From: a bacterium (Candidatus Blackallbacteria) CG13_big_fil_rev_8_21_14_2_50_49_14
GTDB taxonomy: Bacteria > Cyanobacteriota > Sericytochromatia > UBA7694
Reading direction: 5' to 3'
NCBI GenBank assembly: GCA_002783405.1
Contig: PFGG01000052.1
Location: forward strand, 1-64,000
Length of the DNA: 64,000 bases
Part shown: positions 52,115 through 60,570 of the stretch, piece after piece
Position numbering within the stretch: the stretch's first letter is position 1
Layout of the letters: every line of letters begins with the position of its first letter
Program-made: the position numbers and the translations under genes
Notes under the pieces: model-generated
Seen by the model: the letters and a program-made list of their open reading frames with translations, nothing else
What the model was told of the DNA's origin: nothing
The model's database searches: none

Positions 52115-53464
52115 TTGTCTATCCTTCTTCCCTACCAAAAAACCTATCTGGCAGACAAATCGCGATTCAAAGCGGGGATGTTTGCCCGTCAAACAGGGAA
52201 GACATTCACTACAACCCTCGAAGCCACCGACGATTGCATGGAGGCTGAAGCCACAGGCCGCATCTCTCGCTGGACCATTCTTTCGGGCTCAAAGGCCCAG
52301 GCCAAAGAGGCCATCGATACGGGTGTGAAATTGCATTTAAACGCTTATCGAACGGTGTTTGAATACCTCGAACAGCCCTTTGATGAAGACATCGACGAAC
52401 TGGCCTATGAAGTTCGCTTCAAAGGGGGTTCCCGTATTCGTGCTGTGGCCGCCAACCCCGCCACAGCCCGTGGCAAATCCGACAATATTATCCTAGATGA
52501 ATTTGGCTTTCACAAAGACAATCGCGCCATTTGGCGGGCCTTATTCCCCATTATTTCCAGACGTGATCTGAAGCTGCGTGTCATCTCAACCCCCAATGGT
52601 ATGGGTGACAAATTCTTTGAAGTCATGAACTCGGAAAAGATGGGCCGAGTTTTCTCCCGGCATGTCATCGACATTTATCAGGCGGTGGCTCAGGGCCTGG
52701 ACCGCGACATTGAAGAGCTGCGCGATGGGATGAATGACCCCGATGGCTGGGCCCAGGAGTTTGAATGCAGATTCATTGACGCAGCCACAGCTTGGTTAAC
52801 CTTTGAGCTGATTGATGCGTGTGAAGATCCCTTGGCGGGCATGCCCGAAGAGTATCAAGGGGGGCTGTGCTTTGTCGGGATGGACTTTGGCCGCCGCCGT
52901 GACTTGACCACCATTTATGTGCTCGAAGACGTCGAGGGCGTCTTGTGGCTGCGCGAATGGGTCGAACTGGAGCGTAAACCCTTTCGGGAGCAATTGGCCG
53001 AGCTGGATCGCATCTTTAAAACCTATCGGGTGGTGCGGGCTGCACTTGACCAGACGGGTATGGGAGAAATGCCTGTCGAAGAAGCCAAAGCGGCACACGG
53101 CTCCAGCCGGATTCTGGGGGTTTTGTTTCAAGGCCCGGCCAAAATGGAAATGGCCACAGCCCTGAAGCAGCGAATGGAAGACCGGCAATTGAAGCTGCCA
53201 AAACGCTCTGAGCTGCGAGATGACTTGCACTCTGTTTCTAAGCGGGTTGGCCCGACTGGCATCCCTCAGATTTCTGCTCCGCGCATCAATGGATCACATG
53301 CTGACCGTTTCTGGGCATTGGGTTTGGCCTGTATGGCGGCCTCCAGTGCCGAAATGCCAGACTTTAACAAAATTCAAACCACAGGGGAATTCACCCAGCA
53401 GGAAAGTGGCCTGTGGCTGCCAACTTGGGGAACAGTAGAAGGAGCACGTTATGACGGATACTGA
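52115..53464 (+). CDS. Terminase large subunit (Mu gp28-like)
   Basis: This 449-residue packaging ATPase-nuclease starts at a TTG with gagg upstream. The N-terminal ATPase has a Walker A-like FARQTGKT (23-30) and Walker B IILDEFG; the C-terminal RNase H-like nuclease has VGMDFGRRRDLTTIY and ALDQTGMG. This is the Mu gp28 layout. It packages phage DNA into the prohead. Confidence 0.93.
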   Translation: MSILLPYQKTYLADKSRFKAGMFARQTGKTFTTTLEATDDCMEAEATGRISRWTILSGSKAQAKEAIDTGVKLHLNAYRTVFEYLEQPFDEDIDELAYEVRFKGGSRIRAVAANPATARGKSDNIILDEFGFHKDNRAIWRALFPIISRRDLKLRVISTPNGMGDKFFEVMNSEKMGRVFSRHVIDIYQAVAQGLDRDIEELRDGMNDPDGWAQEFECRFIDAATAWLTFELIDACEDPLAGMPEEYQGGLCFVGMDFGRRRDLTTIYVLEDVEGVLWLREWVELERKPFREQLAELDRIFKTYRVVRAALDQTGMGEMPVEEAKAAHGSSRILGVLFQGPAKMEMATALKQRMEDRQLKLPKRSELRDDLHSVSKRVGPTGIPQISAPRINGSHADRFWALGLACMAASSAEMPDFNKIQTTGEFTQQESGLWLPTWGTVEGARYDGY

Positions 53465-54950
53465 GGCCAAAACCACACGGCCCGAACTCAACGAAATTGC
53501 CAGTACCAACGATGGCCGGGATATTACCAGAGGATTTGTCGAAGCCCTGCATTACCTGAGCCCCACCGACAAAGTTTTGCAACAGGCGGGAGGCCTGGAA
53601 TCGTATGAGGAGCTGCTCAAAGACGATCAGGTTTCTGCTACCTTTGCCCAGCGCAGAAATGCAGTGCTTGCCCGCCCATGGACAGTGACACCAGGGGGCA
53701 CCAAGCGTCAGGACAAATTGGCGGCTAAACTGGTCCAAGAAACCTTGAAGGCCCTGCCTTGGGACACGATCACCGACCATATGCTTTACGCCAGGTTGTA
53801 CGGCTATGCTGTGGCCGAAGTCATGTGGGTTGTTAATAGCCTGGTCAAAATCTCAGACATTCGCGTGCGTGACCGCCGCCGCTTTGTTTTCGCCCCCGAC
53901 AACTCCCTTAAAATGCTCACCCACAGAAACCCCAATGGCGAGGTTTTGCCTGATCGCAAGTTCTGGGTTTCGAGTGTTGGCGCTAGCCACAACGATGAAC
54001 CTTATGGCCTGGGCCTGGGCCATGCGCTCTATTGGCCCGTCTTTTTTAAACGCAACGGGGCCCGCTTTTGGGCCAAGTTTATGGAAAAATTTGCATCGCC
54101 CACCGCCATGGGAACCTTTCCCGCTGGGGCCTCAGATTCAGAGCGTCAGAAGCTCTTGGGGGCGGTTCGGGCTGTGGCAATGGATTCAGGGATTATCATT
54201 CCCGAAGGTACTCAAATTCAACTCCTCGAAGCCACACGGGGCGGGAATGCCTCTTATGGAGAATGGCTCCATTATTGGGATAGCGCAATTGCCAAGGTCA
54301 TCCTCGGCCAAACCATGACCACCGAAGACGGGAGCAGCTATTCCCAAGCCACGGTGCATTATGCGGTTCGCCAAGATTTGGTAAAAGCTGATGCCGACTT
54401 GGTTTCTCAAACTGCTAACAGCTCTTGGGTGCGCTGGCTGGTTGACTACAATTTTGCTGGGGCTGCTTATCCTCAGGTCTGGCGAGATATGGAAGACGCC
54501 GAAGATCTGGAGCAGCGCTCAACCCGAGACAAAACCCTCTTTGACATGGGATTCAAACTCACCCCCGAAGCCGTGACCCGTATCTATGGCGACGATTATG
54601 AGCCCATCGAACCCCCGCAGCCAGAAACGAAGCCCGATCCCATTCCCGCCAAACAAGAACAGACCGCCCCGGCCCTAGCCGAAGGCGACGAAATTGACTT
54701 GACCCCCAGCCCAGTTGAGCCCCTGGCCAATGCACTGGACCAACAAAGTGCGCCTGCCTGGCGTAAAATTCTGGACCACATTCAGCAGCTGGTAAACAGC
54801 GCCCCCGATCTCCCGACTCTGCGTGATGCTCTTTTAAATGCCTATGCAGAGCTGCCCGGCGATGAACTTGGGGATGTGATGGCCTTGGCCATGCTGACCG
54901 CTGAACTGGCGGGACGGTACGATGTTGAACAGGAATCCGCCGATGACTGA
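53451..54950 (+). CDS. Portal protein (Mu gp29, DUF935)
   Basis: This 499-residue protein matches DUF935/Gp29: YEELLKDDQVSATFAQRRNAVLARPW, RFVFAPDN, YGLGLGHALYWPVFFKR and LGQTMTTEDGSSYSQATVH. The C-terminal stretch is Pro/Gln-rich. It forms the ring at the prohead vertex through which DNA passes. It overlaps the terminase gene by 14 bp and the MuF gene by 8 bp. Confidence 0.93.
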   Translation: MTDTEAKTTRPELNEIASTNDGRDITRGFVEALHYLSPTDKVLQQAGGLESYEELLKDDQVSATFAQRRNAVLARPWTVTPGGTKRQDKLAAKLVQETLKALPWDTITDHMLYARLYGYAVAEVMWVVNSLVKISDIRVRDRRRFVFAPDNSLKMLTHRNPNGEVLPDRKFWVSSVGASHNDEPYGLGLGHALYWPVFFKRNGARFWAKFMEKFASPTAMGTFPAGASDSERQKLLGAVRAVAMDSGIIIPEGTQIQLLEATRGGNASYGEWLHYWDSAIAKVILGQTMTTEDGSSYSQATVHYAVRQDLVKADADLVSQTANSSWVRWLVDYNFAGAAYPQVWRDMEDAEDLEQRSTRDKTLFDMGFKLTPEAVTRIYGDDYEPIEPPQPETKPDPIPAKQEQTAPALAEGDEIDLTPSPVEPLANALDQQSAPAWRKILDHIQQLVNSAPDLPTLRDALLNAYAELPGDELGDVMALAMLTAELAGRYDVEQESADD

Positions 54951-56139
54951 GCCCGCGATCTCAGGCGTCTTTCGGGAGCCCTTTCAAGAACAGGTGGCCT
55001 TCTTTCGGCAGAAACTTGGCAATCTGGTTCCCACTGAGCGCTGGACAGACATGCAAAAAGAAGCGCATGACAAGGGCTTTATGGTGGCAGGCGCTGCCAA
55101 AGCGGATTTGCTGTCTGACCTTGCCGCTGCCGTGGACAAAGCGATCAGCCAGGGCACAAGTTTGGGCGCTTTTCGCAAAGACTTCAAAAGCATTACTGCC
55201 CGCCATGGCTGGGATTACCGTGGGGAATTCAACTGGCGCACAAAGGTCATTTACCAAACCAATATGGCCACCAGTTATGCTGCCGGACGCTTGGCCCAGC
55301 TCCGTGATGCCGAATTCACTCACTGGGAATACATTCACAGCAATGCCGTGGCCCACCCGCGTAAGCAGCACTTGGGTTGGAATGGTCTGGTACTCTCTGC
55401 AGATGATCCGTTTTGGAATGCGCACTACCCACCCAATGGCTGGGGCTGTCAGTGCCGGGTAAGAGGCCGGAACAATCCAGATAAAGTGGGGCAGGCCCCT
55501 GATGACGAGATTGACCCCCGCACGGGTGAGCCAGTGGGCATAGACAAGGGTTGGGGTTATATGCCCGGCAATACTGTCAGCGCCACAGTGACGTCCTTGG
55601 CCGCTCGCACCGTGCAATGGAAATATGAGCTGGCAAAGGCTTATCTGGAGAATTTACCGGAAGGGCTCAAAGACCAATTTTCCCGCTCTATGCGTGATTT
55701 GCCATCAACAAGAGACGCGGCAAGGCAGTTTGCTGGGCGCGTATTGGATGATCGCAATCATACCGAATACCAGTCTATGGGCCTGCTGACATCTGAAGAT
55801 GTCTCTAAAATTCAGGAATTGAAAGGCCTTGATGTGGCTGGGTATGATTTTGCGCTTGACCCGTCTTCGGTAAGACATATCCAGAAAAAACATGGAGACT
55901 TAAAATCTGAAGCCTTGCGTGGTCAAAGAGCAGTCACAAAGGAAGACTATGAAAAGATTCCTGAATTACTCAACTCACCAGATGAAATTACAGACTCAGG
56001 CTTATCTCATACTACAAATAATCCATTGATCGAGTACTCAAAGGTAATTGGTCAAGATAAGTATTCGCTGGTGCTTGAATATCGTAAGAAACGAAAGATG
56101 TTGGTTTCGACAACATTCTACATTCAAGGGGGGAATTAA
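54943..56139 (+). CDS. MuF head protein with C-terminal PBECR-like nuclease domain
   Basis: This protein has 398 residues from the ATG at 54943. Residues 1-270 are the Mu gpF/SPP1 gp7 minor head protein, ending with CQCRVRGRNN. The remaining 120 residues (from about NHTEYQSMGLLT) have a fold-like pattern RHIQKKHG, VTKEDYEKIPELLNSPDEI and LEYRKKRKMLVSTTFY, typical of the phage Barnase-EndoU-ColicinE5/D-RelE-type RNase domain fused to MuF. The histidines H312 and K313 region is a candidate catalytic patch. Such a protein could be injected with the phage DNA and act as a toxin. An inhibitor gene would be expected nearby. Confidence 0.85.
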   Translation: MTEPAISGVFREPFQEQVAFFRQKLGNLVPTERWTDMQKEAHDKGFMVAGAAKADLLSDLAAAVDKAISQGTSLGAFRKDFKSITARHGWDYRGEFNWRTKVIYQTNMATSYAAGRLAQLRDAEFTHWEYIHSNAVAHPRKQHLGWNGLVLSADDPFWNAHYPPNGWGCQCRVRGRNNPDKVGQAPDDEIDPRTGEPVGIDKGWGYMPGNTVSATVTSLAARTVQWKYELAKAYLENLPEGLKDQFSRSMRDLPSTRDAARQFAGRVLDDRNHTEYQSMGLLTSEDVSKIQELKGLDVAGYDFALDPSSVRHIQKKHGDLKSEALRGQRAVTKEDYEKIPELLNSPDEITDSGLSHTTNNPLIEYSKVIGQDKYSLVLEYRKKRKMLVSTTFYIQGGN

Positions 56140-56140
56140 G

Positions 56141-56239
56141 ATGATTTGGCAGGAGCTGCAACGGTACGTGCTTTTCAGCCTTATCCCTACGTCCGAAACG
56201 CTTCGCAGTAGTTCCCCTGCCATTTCTATTATACCCTGA
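56141..56239 (+). CDS. Short ORF with strong ribosome site
   Basis: This 32-codon ORF (MIWQELQRYVLFSL..) has a near-perfect ribosome site (ggggggaa, 8 bp upstream) immediately after the MuF gene. It is hydrophobic near the middle. It may be a leader or relic. I cannot confirm it is a gene. Confidence 0.3.
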   Translation: MIWQELQRYVLFSLIPTSETLRSSSPAISIIP

Positions 56240-56247
56240 GAGCCATT

Positions 56248-56472
56248 ATGTCTAACAACACAGCCCAAACCCTTTTCCCCGAAGAAGTAGAGATGTTGGT
56301 CAACCATTTCAGGCACCAGACCGGCAATCCCAGAATTGAATCCTTTCTCTCGCTAAACAATCCCAACCTTTGGCTGATTGGCCAGCAAGTGGGCTCCAGT
56401 TTGCATGTGATCGCAGAGTATGAAAAGTTTGACCTGGAGCTGAAAATACTCAAGGGAGACGATTTTTTCTGA
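56248..56472 (+). CDS. Small phage protein, candidate MuF-toxin inhibitor
   Basis: This 74-residue acidic protein (MSNNTAQTLFPEEVEMLVNHFRHQTGNPRIESFLSLNNPN) lies between MuF-toxin and gpG, where immunity or inhibitor proteins are found in polymorphic-toxin loci. It overlaps the next ATG (tgATG). No family is recognised, so inhibitor status is an inference from position and charge. Confidence 0.45.
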   Translation: MSNNTAQTLFPEEVEMLVNHFRHQTGNPRIESFLSLNNPNLWLIGQQVGSSLHVIAEYEKFDLELKILKGDDFF

Positions 56473-57044
56473 TGCAATTTGACATCAAGCTTGATGATTC
56501 AATGGTGCTCAACTCCCTGCGCCGCTTGCAACTTAAGACCAGCAACCTTAAGCCTGTGATGTCTGAAATAGGGGAAGAGATGCTGGAGAGTGTCAAGAAG
56601 CGCTTTGAAACCAGTACAGGCCCAGACGGTCAAAAGTGGGCCGCAAACAAAGAAAGCACGCTCCTGAAAATGCTCAGCCAGACCAAAGGCAATTTCAAAA
56701 TTAAGACAGTCACAAGTAAATCTGGGAGCAAACGGGAAATTAAGGTGGGAGGACTGAGAAAAAAAGGTCAGGAACGTGTCTCTGGTAAAAAGCCCTTGAT
56801 TGGTGATAGCAAAGCGCTCTCAGGAACCATAAATTACCGGGCCACATCTGACTCTTTGAAAGTCGGCAGCAACATGATTTATTCGCGGGTACAGCACTTT
56901 GGCGCAGGCAAGGGGGCCTTTGGGGCAACCAGACGCGGGGCACCAATTCCTTGGGGAAGTATTCCTGGTCGCCCATATCTGGGCTTTTCGGATGAGGACC
57001 GCTCGATAATTTTAGAGACAGTTGAGAAGTATTTGAAGGCCTGA
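56472..57044 (+). CDS. Virion morphogenesis protein (Mu gpG-like)
   Basis: This 190-residue protein has the gpG signature: VKKRFETSTGPDGQKWAANKESTLLKM, then LSGTINYRATSDSLKVGSNMIYSRVQHFGAGKGAFG and PGRPYLGFSDEDR. In Mu, gpG acts in head-tail completion and tail termination. It belongs to the phage_tail_S family. Confidence 0.87.
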   Translation: MQFDIKLDDSMVLNSLRRLQLKTSNLKPVMSEIGEEMLESVKKRFETSTGPDGQKWAANKESTLLKMLSQTKGNFKIKTVTSKSGSKREIKVGGLRKKGQERVSGKKPLIGDSKALSGTINYRATSDSLKVGSNMIYSRVQHFGAGKGAFGATRRGAPIPWGSIPGRPYLGFSDEDRSIILETVEKYLKA

Positions 57045-57078
57045 ATCTCTCTGGGGATGGTGGCTATTTTCCAAGTTT

Positions 57079-57396
57079 TTAAACTGCTGTCACAGTTGTT
57101 CTGATAGCCACTTGTGTGGAATTGGGAAAGAATCTGCGTCTGATATTATTCGATAAAACAACGGCTTCTTGTTCTGCTGTATCCTGATCAGCAAATTCCG
57201 CAACGAAAGAAAAGCGATTTTCGACAAACTCCCTGCCAAGAGCTGTTTCGGCTTGTCGTAAATGTATGAGTTCAAAATCAGGGGGCATGGTAAATCTTGA
57301 GTTTGCGCTAATGAAATCTGTAAGTTCTTGAGTAAAATCAGGAAGAGGTGTGGGTAGATCTTCCAAAAAATCATATCTAATTTGAAAATTAGCCAT
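57079..57396 (-). CDS. Leftward cargo protein
   Basis: This 105-residue acidic protein is encoded on the opposite strand between gpG and the protease gene (FQIRYDFLEDLPTPLPDFTQELTDFISANSRFTMPPDFELIHL... FPNSTQVAIRTTVTAV). A purine-poor leader precedes it. It looks like a second moron inserted in the late operon. Not recognised. Confidence 0.5.
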   Translation of the reverse strand: MANFQIRYDFLEDLPTPLPDFTQELTDFISANSRFTMPPDFELIHLRQAETALGREFVENRFSFVAEFADQDTAEQEAVVLSNNIRRRFFPNSTQVAIRTTVTAV

Positions 57397-57527
57397 ATTG
57401 TTTACTGCTTAAGCCTCGCATTTTTTAAATTCCAAGATCTAATGTTACCTTCTTTTCCTAATATATGAAAACAAAACCCGTTTAACCCCGTTTGAAAGCC
57501 GTTTAAATTTTGTTTTGACCAGCTTGG

Positions 57528-57536
57528 TGGTATAAA
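57528..57536 (+). promoter_or_regulatory. Extended -10 promoter element
   Basis: TG-G-TATAAA fits an extended -10 box about 130 bp upstream of the protease/scaffold gene, just past the leftward insertion. A TTGTTT 15 bp upstream is a poor -35. It may restart rightward transcription after the inserted gene. Confidence 0.35.
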
Positions 57537-57621
57537 GAGAGTATTCAGATCTGACACCGGCCTTAAAATCGATTCTACGGCGTCTCGCTATTCTCCTTCT
57601 AAACTATCCCCGGTGTGAAGT

Positions 57622-57636
57622 ATGTCACCACGACAC
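57622..57636 (+). promoter_or_regulatory. Dyad motif TGTC-N5-GACA, copy 2
   Basis: ATGTCACCACGACAC is identical to the copy at 49250. It sits inside a larger inverted repeat (cggtgtg at 57611-57617, cacaccg at 57637-57643), 30 bp before the protease ATG at 57666. Likely activator or regulator site. Confidence 0.5.
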
Positions 57637-57665
57637 CACACCGCCTTGCCGCCTACGATGGGGGC

Positions 57666-58667
57666 ATGAATCAAGCACTTTCTCCCCAAACACCCACCCA
57701 CAATCTTCGCCCGGCCCGCATTCACGCGCTGAAAGCAGGCACTTGGCAGAGCTTGGGTGGCGCTGTTTCCCTTTCCCTTTTTGACCTGGCTCATATCGCT
57801 GAGTCTTATAATCCCGCTTTACACGAAGCTCCTGTCGTGATTGGCCACCCGGCAACGGATGACCCTGCTTTTGGCTGGGTGCGTTCAGTTGATTTGCAAT
57901 CAGATGGCTTGTGGCTGAATACGGAGCTGCTGCCTGAGATGGCAGATCTCGTCAAGCGGAGTTTGTACAAAAAGGTATCTGTATCGCTGTATCCACCTGA
58001 TGCTCCTGCCAATCCTGTGCCCGGTGGTTATTCCATCAAGCACTTGGGTTTTCTGGGAGCACAGCCGCCAGCGGTCAAAGGGCTTCAGGGAGTGGTGCTC
58101 AATAGCGAGTCTGATCAGACGATTATCATCGAATTCGAGGAGGCCCGTATGGGTGACGAAAACAAAGACCCTGCCTTGGCGCTGGCTGAAAAGCAAGCGA
58201 GCTTAGCACAAGAACAGCAGGTACTGACTCAGAAAAAAACTGAGATCGACCTGGCTGAACAAAATTTGACCAAGCGCGAACGCGACCTGCGTCAAAAAGA
58301 ATGGGGCATCCAGCTCGATTCTCATATCCAGGCTGGGCGCTTGCTGCCCAAAGACAAGGCTCAAGTCTTGGCTTTTATGGAAGGTCTTCATGGCCAAAAT
58401 GTGGATCTCGGCGAAGGTGAAAAACCCATGCTGGATTCATTCAAGGAATTTTTGGCGGCCCTGCCTGCCCAGGTCAATCTGAGCGAAGTCGCCCCCGCAG
58501 ACAAGGCGGCCACGCCCCCTGTCGCTGTTAACTTCGCAGCCCCTGCCGGTTATGAAGTCGACGCCCAAAGCTTGGCTCTTCATCAGAAAGCCAAGGAATG
58601 GATGTCTAAAAACCCAGGCAAACTCTATACCGAAGCCATTCGCGCTATTGAAGGAGGTGCTGCCTAA
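57666..58667 (+). CDS. Mu gpI-like prohead protease with internal scaffold
   Basis: This protein has 333 residues from the ATG at 57666, following ggggg. The longer frame from 57615 would code through the regulatory dyad and is rejected. The N-terminal part resembles Mu gpI protease (PVVIGHPATDDPAFGWVRSVDL and KKVSVSLYPPDAP). From about residue 160 it is coiled-coil scaffold (LAEKQASLAQEQQVLTQKKTEIDLAEQNLTKRERDLR). It matures the prohead. A nested start for the scaffold alone is listed separately. Confidence 0.88.
   Translation: MNQALSPQTPTHNLRPARIHALKAGTWQSLGGAVSLSLFDLAHIAESYNPALHEAPVVIGHPATDDPAFGWVRSVDLQSDGLWLNTELLPEMADLVKRSLYKKVSVSLYPPDAPANPVPGGYSIKHLGFLGAQPPAVKGLQGVVLNSESDQTIIIEFEEARMGDENKDPALALAEKQASLAQEQQVLTQKKTEIDLAEQNLTKRERDLRQKEWGIQLDSHIQAGRLLPKDKAQVLAFMEGLHGQNVDLGEGEKPMLDSFKEFLAALPAQVNLSEVAPADKAATPPVAVNFAAPAGYEVDAQSLALHQKAKEWMSKNPGKLYTEAIRAIEGGAA
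58149..58667 (+). CDS. Internal-start scaffold protein (Mu gpZ-like)
   Basis: An in-frame ATG at 58149 (MGDENKDPALALAEKQ) follows the very strong ribosome site gaggagg. It would give a 172-residue coiled-coil scaffold, exactly as Mu gene Z is nested in gene I. The shared stop is at 58667. The scaffold is degraded by the protease during capsid maturation. Confidence 0.7.
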   Translation: MGDENKDPALALAEKQASLAQEQQVLTQKKTEIDLAEQNLTKRERDLRQKEWGIQLDSHIQAGRLLPKDKAQVLAFMEGLHGQNVDLGEGEKPMLDSFKEFLAALPAQVNLSEVAPADKAATPPVAVNFAAPAGYEVDAQSLALHQKAKEWMSKNPGKLYTEAIRAIEGGAA

Positions 58668-59006
58668 ATGTCAGCCCAATACCGTTCTGTTCTCACTCTA
58701 TCTTTGGTTGCTGTGGCTGCCCTGACAGCCAATCGTTTTGTTTCCCCTACCCGTGGCCTGCCTTCGGATGGGGGGAATACCTTGGGCGTGGCTTTGACCG
58801 ATGCCGCCATTGGTCAAACAGCCCCAGTCGTTACGCTGGGCACAGCGCCCGCTGAAGCTTCTGCTGCAATTGCCGAAGGGGCCTTGGTCGAGGTGGGTGC
58901 CGATGGCCGCATTGAAACCCTTGATGCTGGCGTTGCTGTGGGTCGGGCACTGCAAGAGGCAACTGGTGCAGGCCATGTCATTGAAGTCATGCTGATCCCC
59001 AATTAA
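58668..59006 (+). CDS. Head decoration-type protein (DUF2190)
   Basis: This 112-residue beta-rich protein (RFVSPTRGLPSDGGNTLGVALTDAAIGQTAPVVTLGTAPAEASAAIAEGALVEVGADGRIETL) fits the DUF2190 family of small proteins coded beside Mu-like capsid genes and thought to decorate or stabilise the head. It starts directly after the protease stop. Confidence 0.72.
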   Translation: MSAQYRSVLTLSLVAVAALTANRFVSPTRGLPSDGGNTLGVALTDAAIGQTAPVVTLGTAPAEASAAIAEGALVEVGADGRIETLDAGVAVGRALQEATGAGHVIEVMLIPN

Positions 59007-59033
59007 TCCCCAGAACACAAGGAGAAAAACCCC

Positions 59034-59969
59034 ATGTCCCAGATGAATCCTTCACAGGCCCGTGTCATCGATCCCGTTTTGACAGAAGTGGCCCGTGGTT
59101 ACAAGCACCCTGAGCGGGTGGGTATGAAGTTGTTTCCCGAAGTGCCTGTGGGCCAGCGCGGTGGGAAAATTATTCAGTTTGGAAAAGATTCTTTCAAGCT
59201 GTACCAGACAGGCAGAGCCCCCGGTGGCAATGTGGCTGTCGTGGATTATGGCTATTCAGGGTCCAGTTACTCGCTCGAACAGCACGCCATTTCTGGTAAG
59301 GTGCCCATCGAGCTGCTCGAAGAAGCCAAAGCCGTTCCAGGTATTGACCTGAGCAAAGGCGCTGTCCAACAGGCCCAGGATATTATCTCCTTGCGCCTGG
59401 AGTACCAGCAGGCCACCATTGCCAGAACAGCGGGCACCTACGCATCAGGTAACAAGGTGACTCTTTCTGGTTCCTCTCAATGGAGCCATGCCGATTCTAA
59501 CCCCTCTGCAGACATTGAAACAGCCCGTGAGGCAATTCGCGCCAAAACTGGGTTTTATCCCAATATCACACTGCTTTCACCCAAGGCTTTTTCAGCATTA
59601 AAAGTCCACACCCGTATTCTCGACCGGATGAAATACACAGGTCGGGATTCGCTCACAACAGACATGCTGGCCAAACTCTGGGACATTGACGAAGTTGTGG
59701 TTGGCAAAGGTGTTACGGCATCGGATGCAGGCGTGTTCTCAGATATCTGGGGCAAAGATGTCATCTTGGCCTATGTCGCCACCGGAAACCTGGCATCCAT
59801 GGGCACCCCCAGCTATGGCTATACCTACCGCTTGCGCAATTACCCGATTGCCGAGCAAGGTTATTACGCAGCTGGCAGCCGTTCATGGTTCTATCCCGTG
59901 ATTGATGAAGTTTCGCCCGTGATTGCAGGGGCTGAAGCGGGCTATCTGATCACCAACGCGGTGGCCTAA
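59034..59969 (+). CDS. Major capsid protein
   Basis: This 311-residue protein has a pattern seen in Mu gpT-like/HK97-fold major capsid proteins of this phage group (VIDPVLTEVARGYKHPERVGMKLFPEVPVG, then an extended loop region, SLEQHAISGKVPIE and LLSPKAFSALKVHTRILDRMKYTG). It is the main shell subunit, preceded by a good ribosome site (aaggag). Confidence 0.88.
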   Translation: MSQMNPSQARVIDPVLTEVARGYKHPERVGMKLFPEVPVGQRGGKIIQFGKDSFKLYQTGRAPGGNVAVVDYGYSGSSYSLEQHAISGKVPIELLEEAKAVPGIDLSKGAVQQAQDIISLRLEYQQATIARTAGTYASGNKVTLSGSSQWSHADSNPSADIETAREAIRAKTGFYPNITLLSPKAFSALKVHTRILDRMKYTGRDSLTTDMLAKLWDIDEVVVGKGVTASDAGVFSDIWGKDVILAYVATGNLASMGTPSYGYTYRLRNYPIAEQGYYAAGSRSWFYPVIDEVSPVIAGAEAGYLITNAVA

Positions 59970-59973
59970 GCCG

Positions 59974-60159
59974 ATGAAAGTCAAAGTAATCATTGATTCT
60001 CTCAAGCACGACGGCGAGATGGTTGTCAAGGGCGACGTGCTTGATCTACCCAAAGCCCAGGCCCAGGCTCTGCTGGACAGCGGTGCTGCCCTCGAAGTGG
60101 ATTTAAACGGCGTTAAAACGCCCATTAAAACCGCCAAAAAGACGGAAGCTGACAAATGA
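59974..60159 (+). CDS. Small phage head-region protein
   Basis: This 61-residue protein (MKVKVIIDSLKHDGEMVVKGDVLDLPKAQAQALLDSGAALEV) resembles the small beta-strand proteins found downstream of Mu-like capsid genes, of unknown function. It is coupled to the gp36-like gene by ATGA. Confidence 0.6.
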   Translation: MKVKVIIDSLKHDGEMVVKGDVLDLPKAQAQALLDSGAALEVDLNGVKTPIKTAKKTEADK

Positions 60160-60566
60160 GCTACGCCACGCCCGAAGATCTGATTGCTGCTTCCCCTGCC
60201 CATCTGGTTGCCGATCTCACTGGCACTACTGAGCCGGATGAAGTGGCCATTGCTCGGGCGTTGGCAGATGCCAGTGCTGAAATTGACAGCTACCTGGCAG
60301 CCAGGTATTTTCTCCCACTTGGGACCGTACCAGAGAATCTGCGCCGCGTCAGCATTGACATCGCTCTCTATCGCCTGATGAACCTTCGGGCCTTGGGGGA
60401 TATCGAAGATGCCCGCAAACGCTACGAAGATGCAGTGAAATACCTGATGGCTGTGGCCGATGGCAAGATCAGCTTGGGCCTGCCCACCGCTGATTCAGGA
60501 GCCGCCGCAGCCACAGGTATTGCCTACGTGGCCGCCCCTTCTGTCATGAGCAATTTGGGGTATTGA
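60156..60566 (+). CDS. Mu gp36-like protein (DUF1320)
   Basis: This 136-residue helical protein has the DUF1320 pattern: MSYATPEDLIAA then ALADASAEIDSYLAARYFLPL and LRRVSIDIALYRLMNLRA. The family is the head-completion connector of Mu-like phages. It overlaps its neighbour by 4 bp. Confidence 0.86.
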   Translation: MSYATPEDLIAASPAHLVADLTGTTEPDEVAIARALADASAEIDSYLAARYFLPLGTVPENLRRVSIDIALYRLMNLRALGDIEDARKRYEDAVKYLMAVADGKISLGLPTADSGAAAATGIAYVAAPSVMSNLGY

Positions 60567-60570
60567 AGCA

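Noticed and set aside
57615-57665. Upstream start of the protease gene
   Set aside because: It would code through a duplicated regulatory dyad, and the ATG at 57666 has a better ribosome site.
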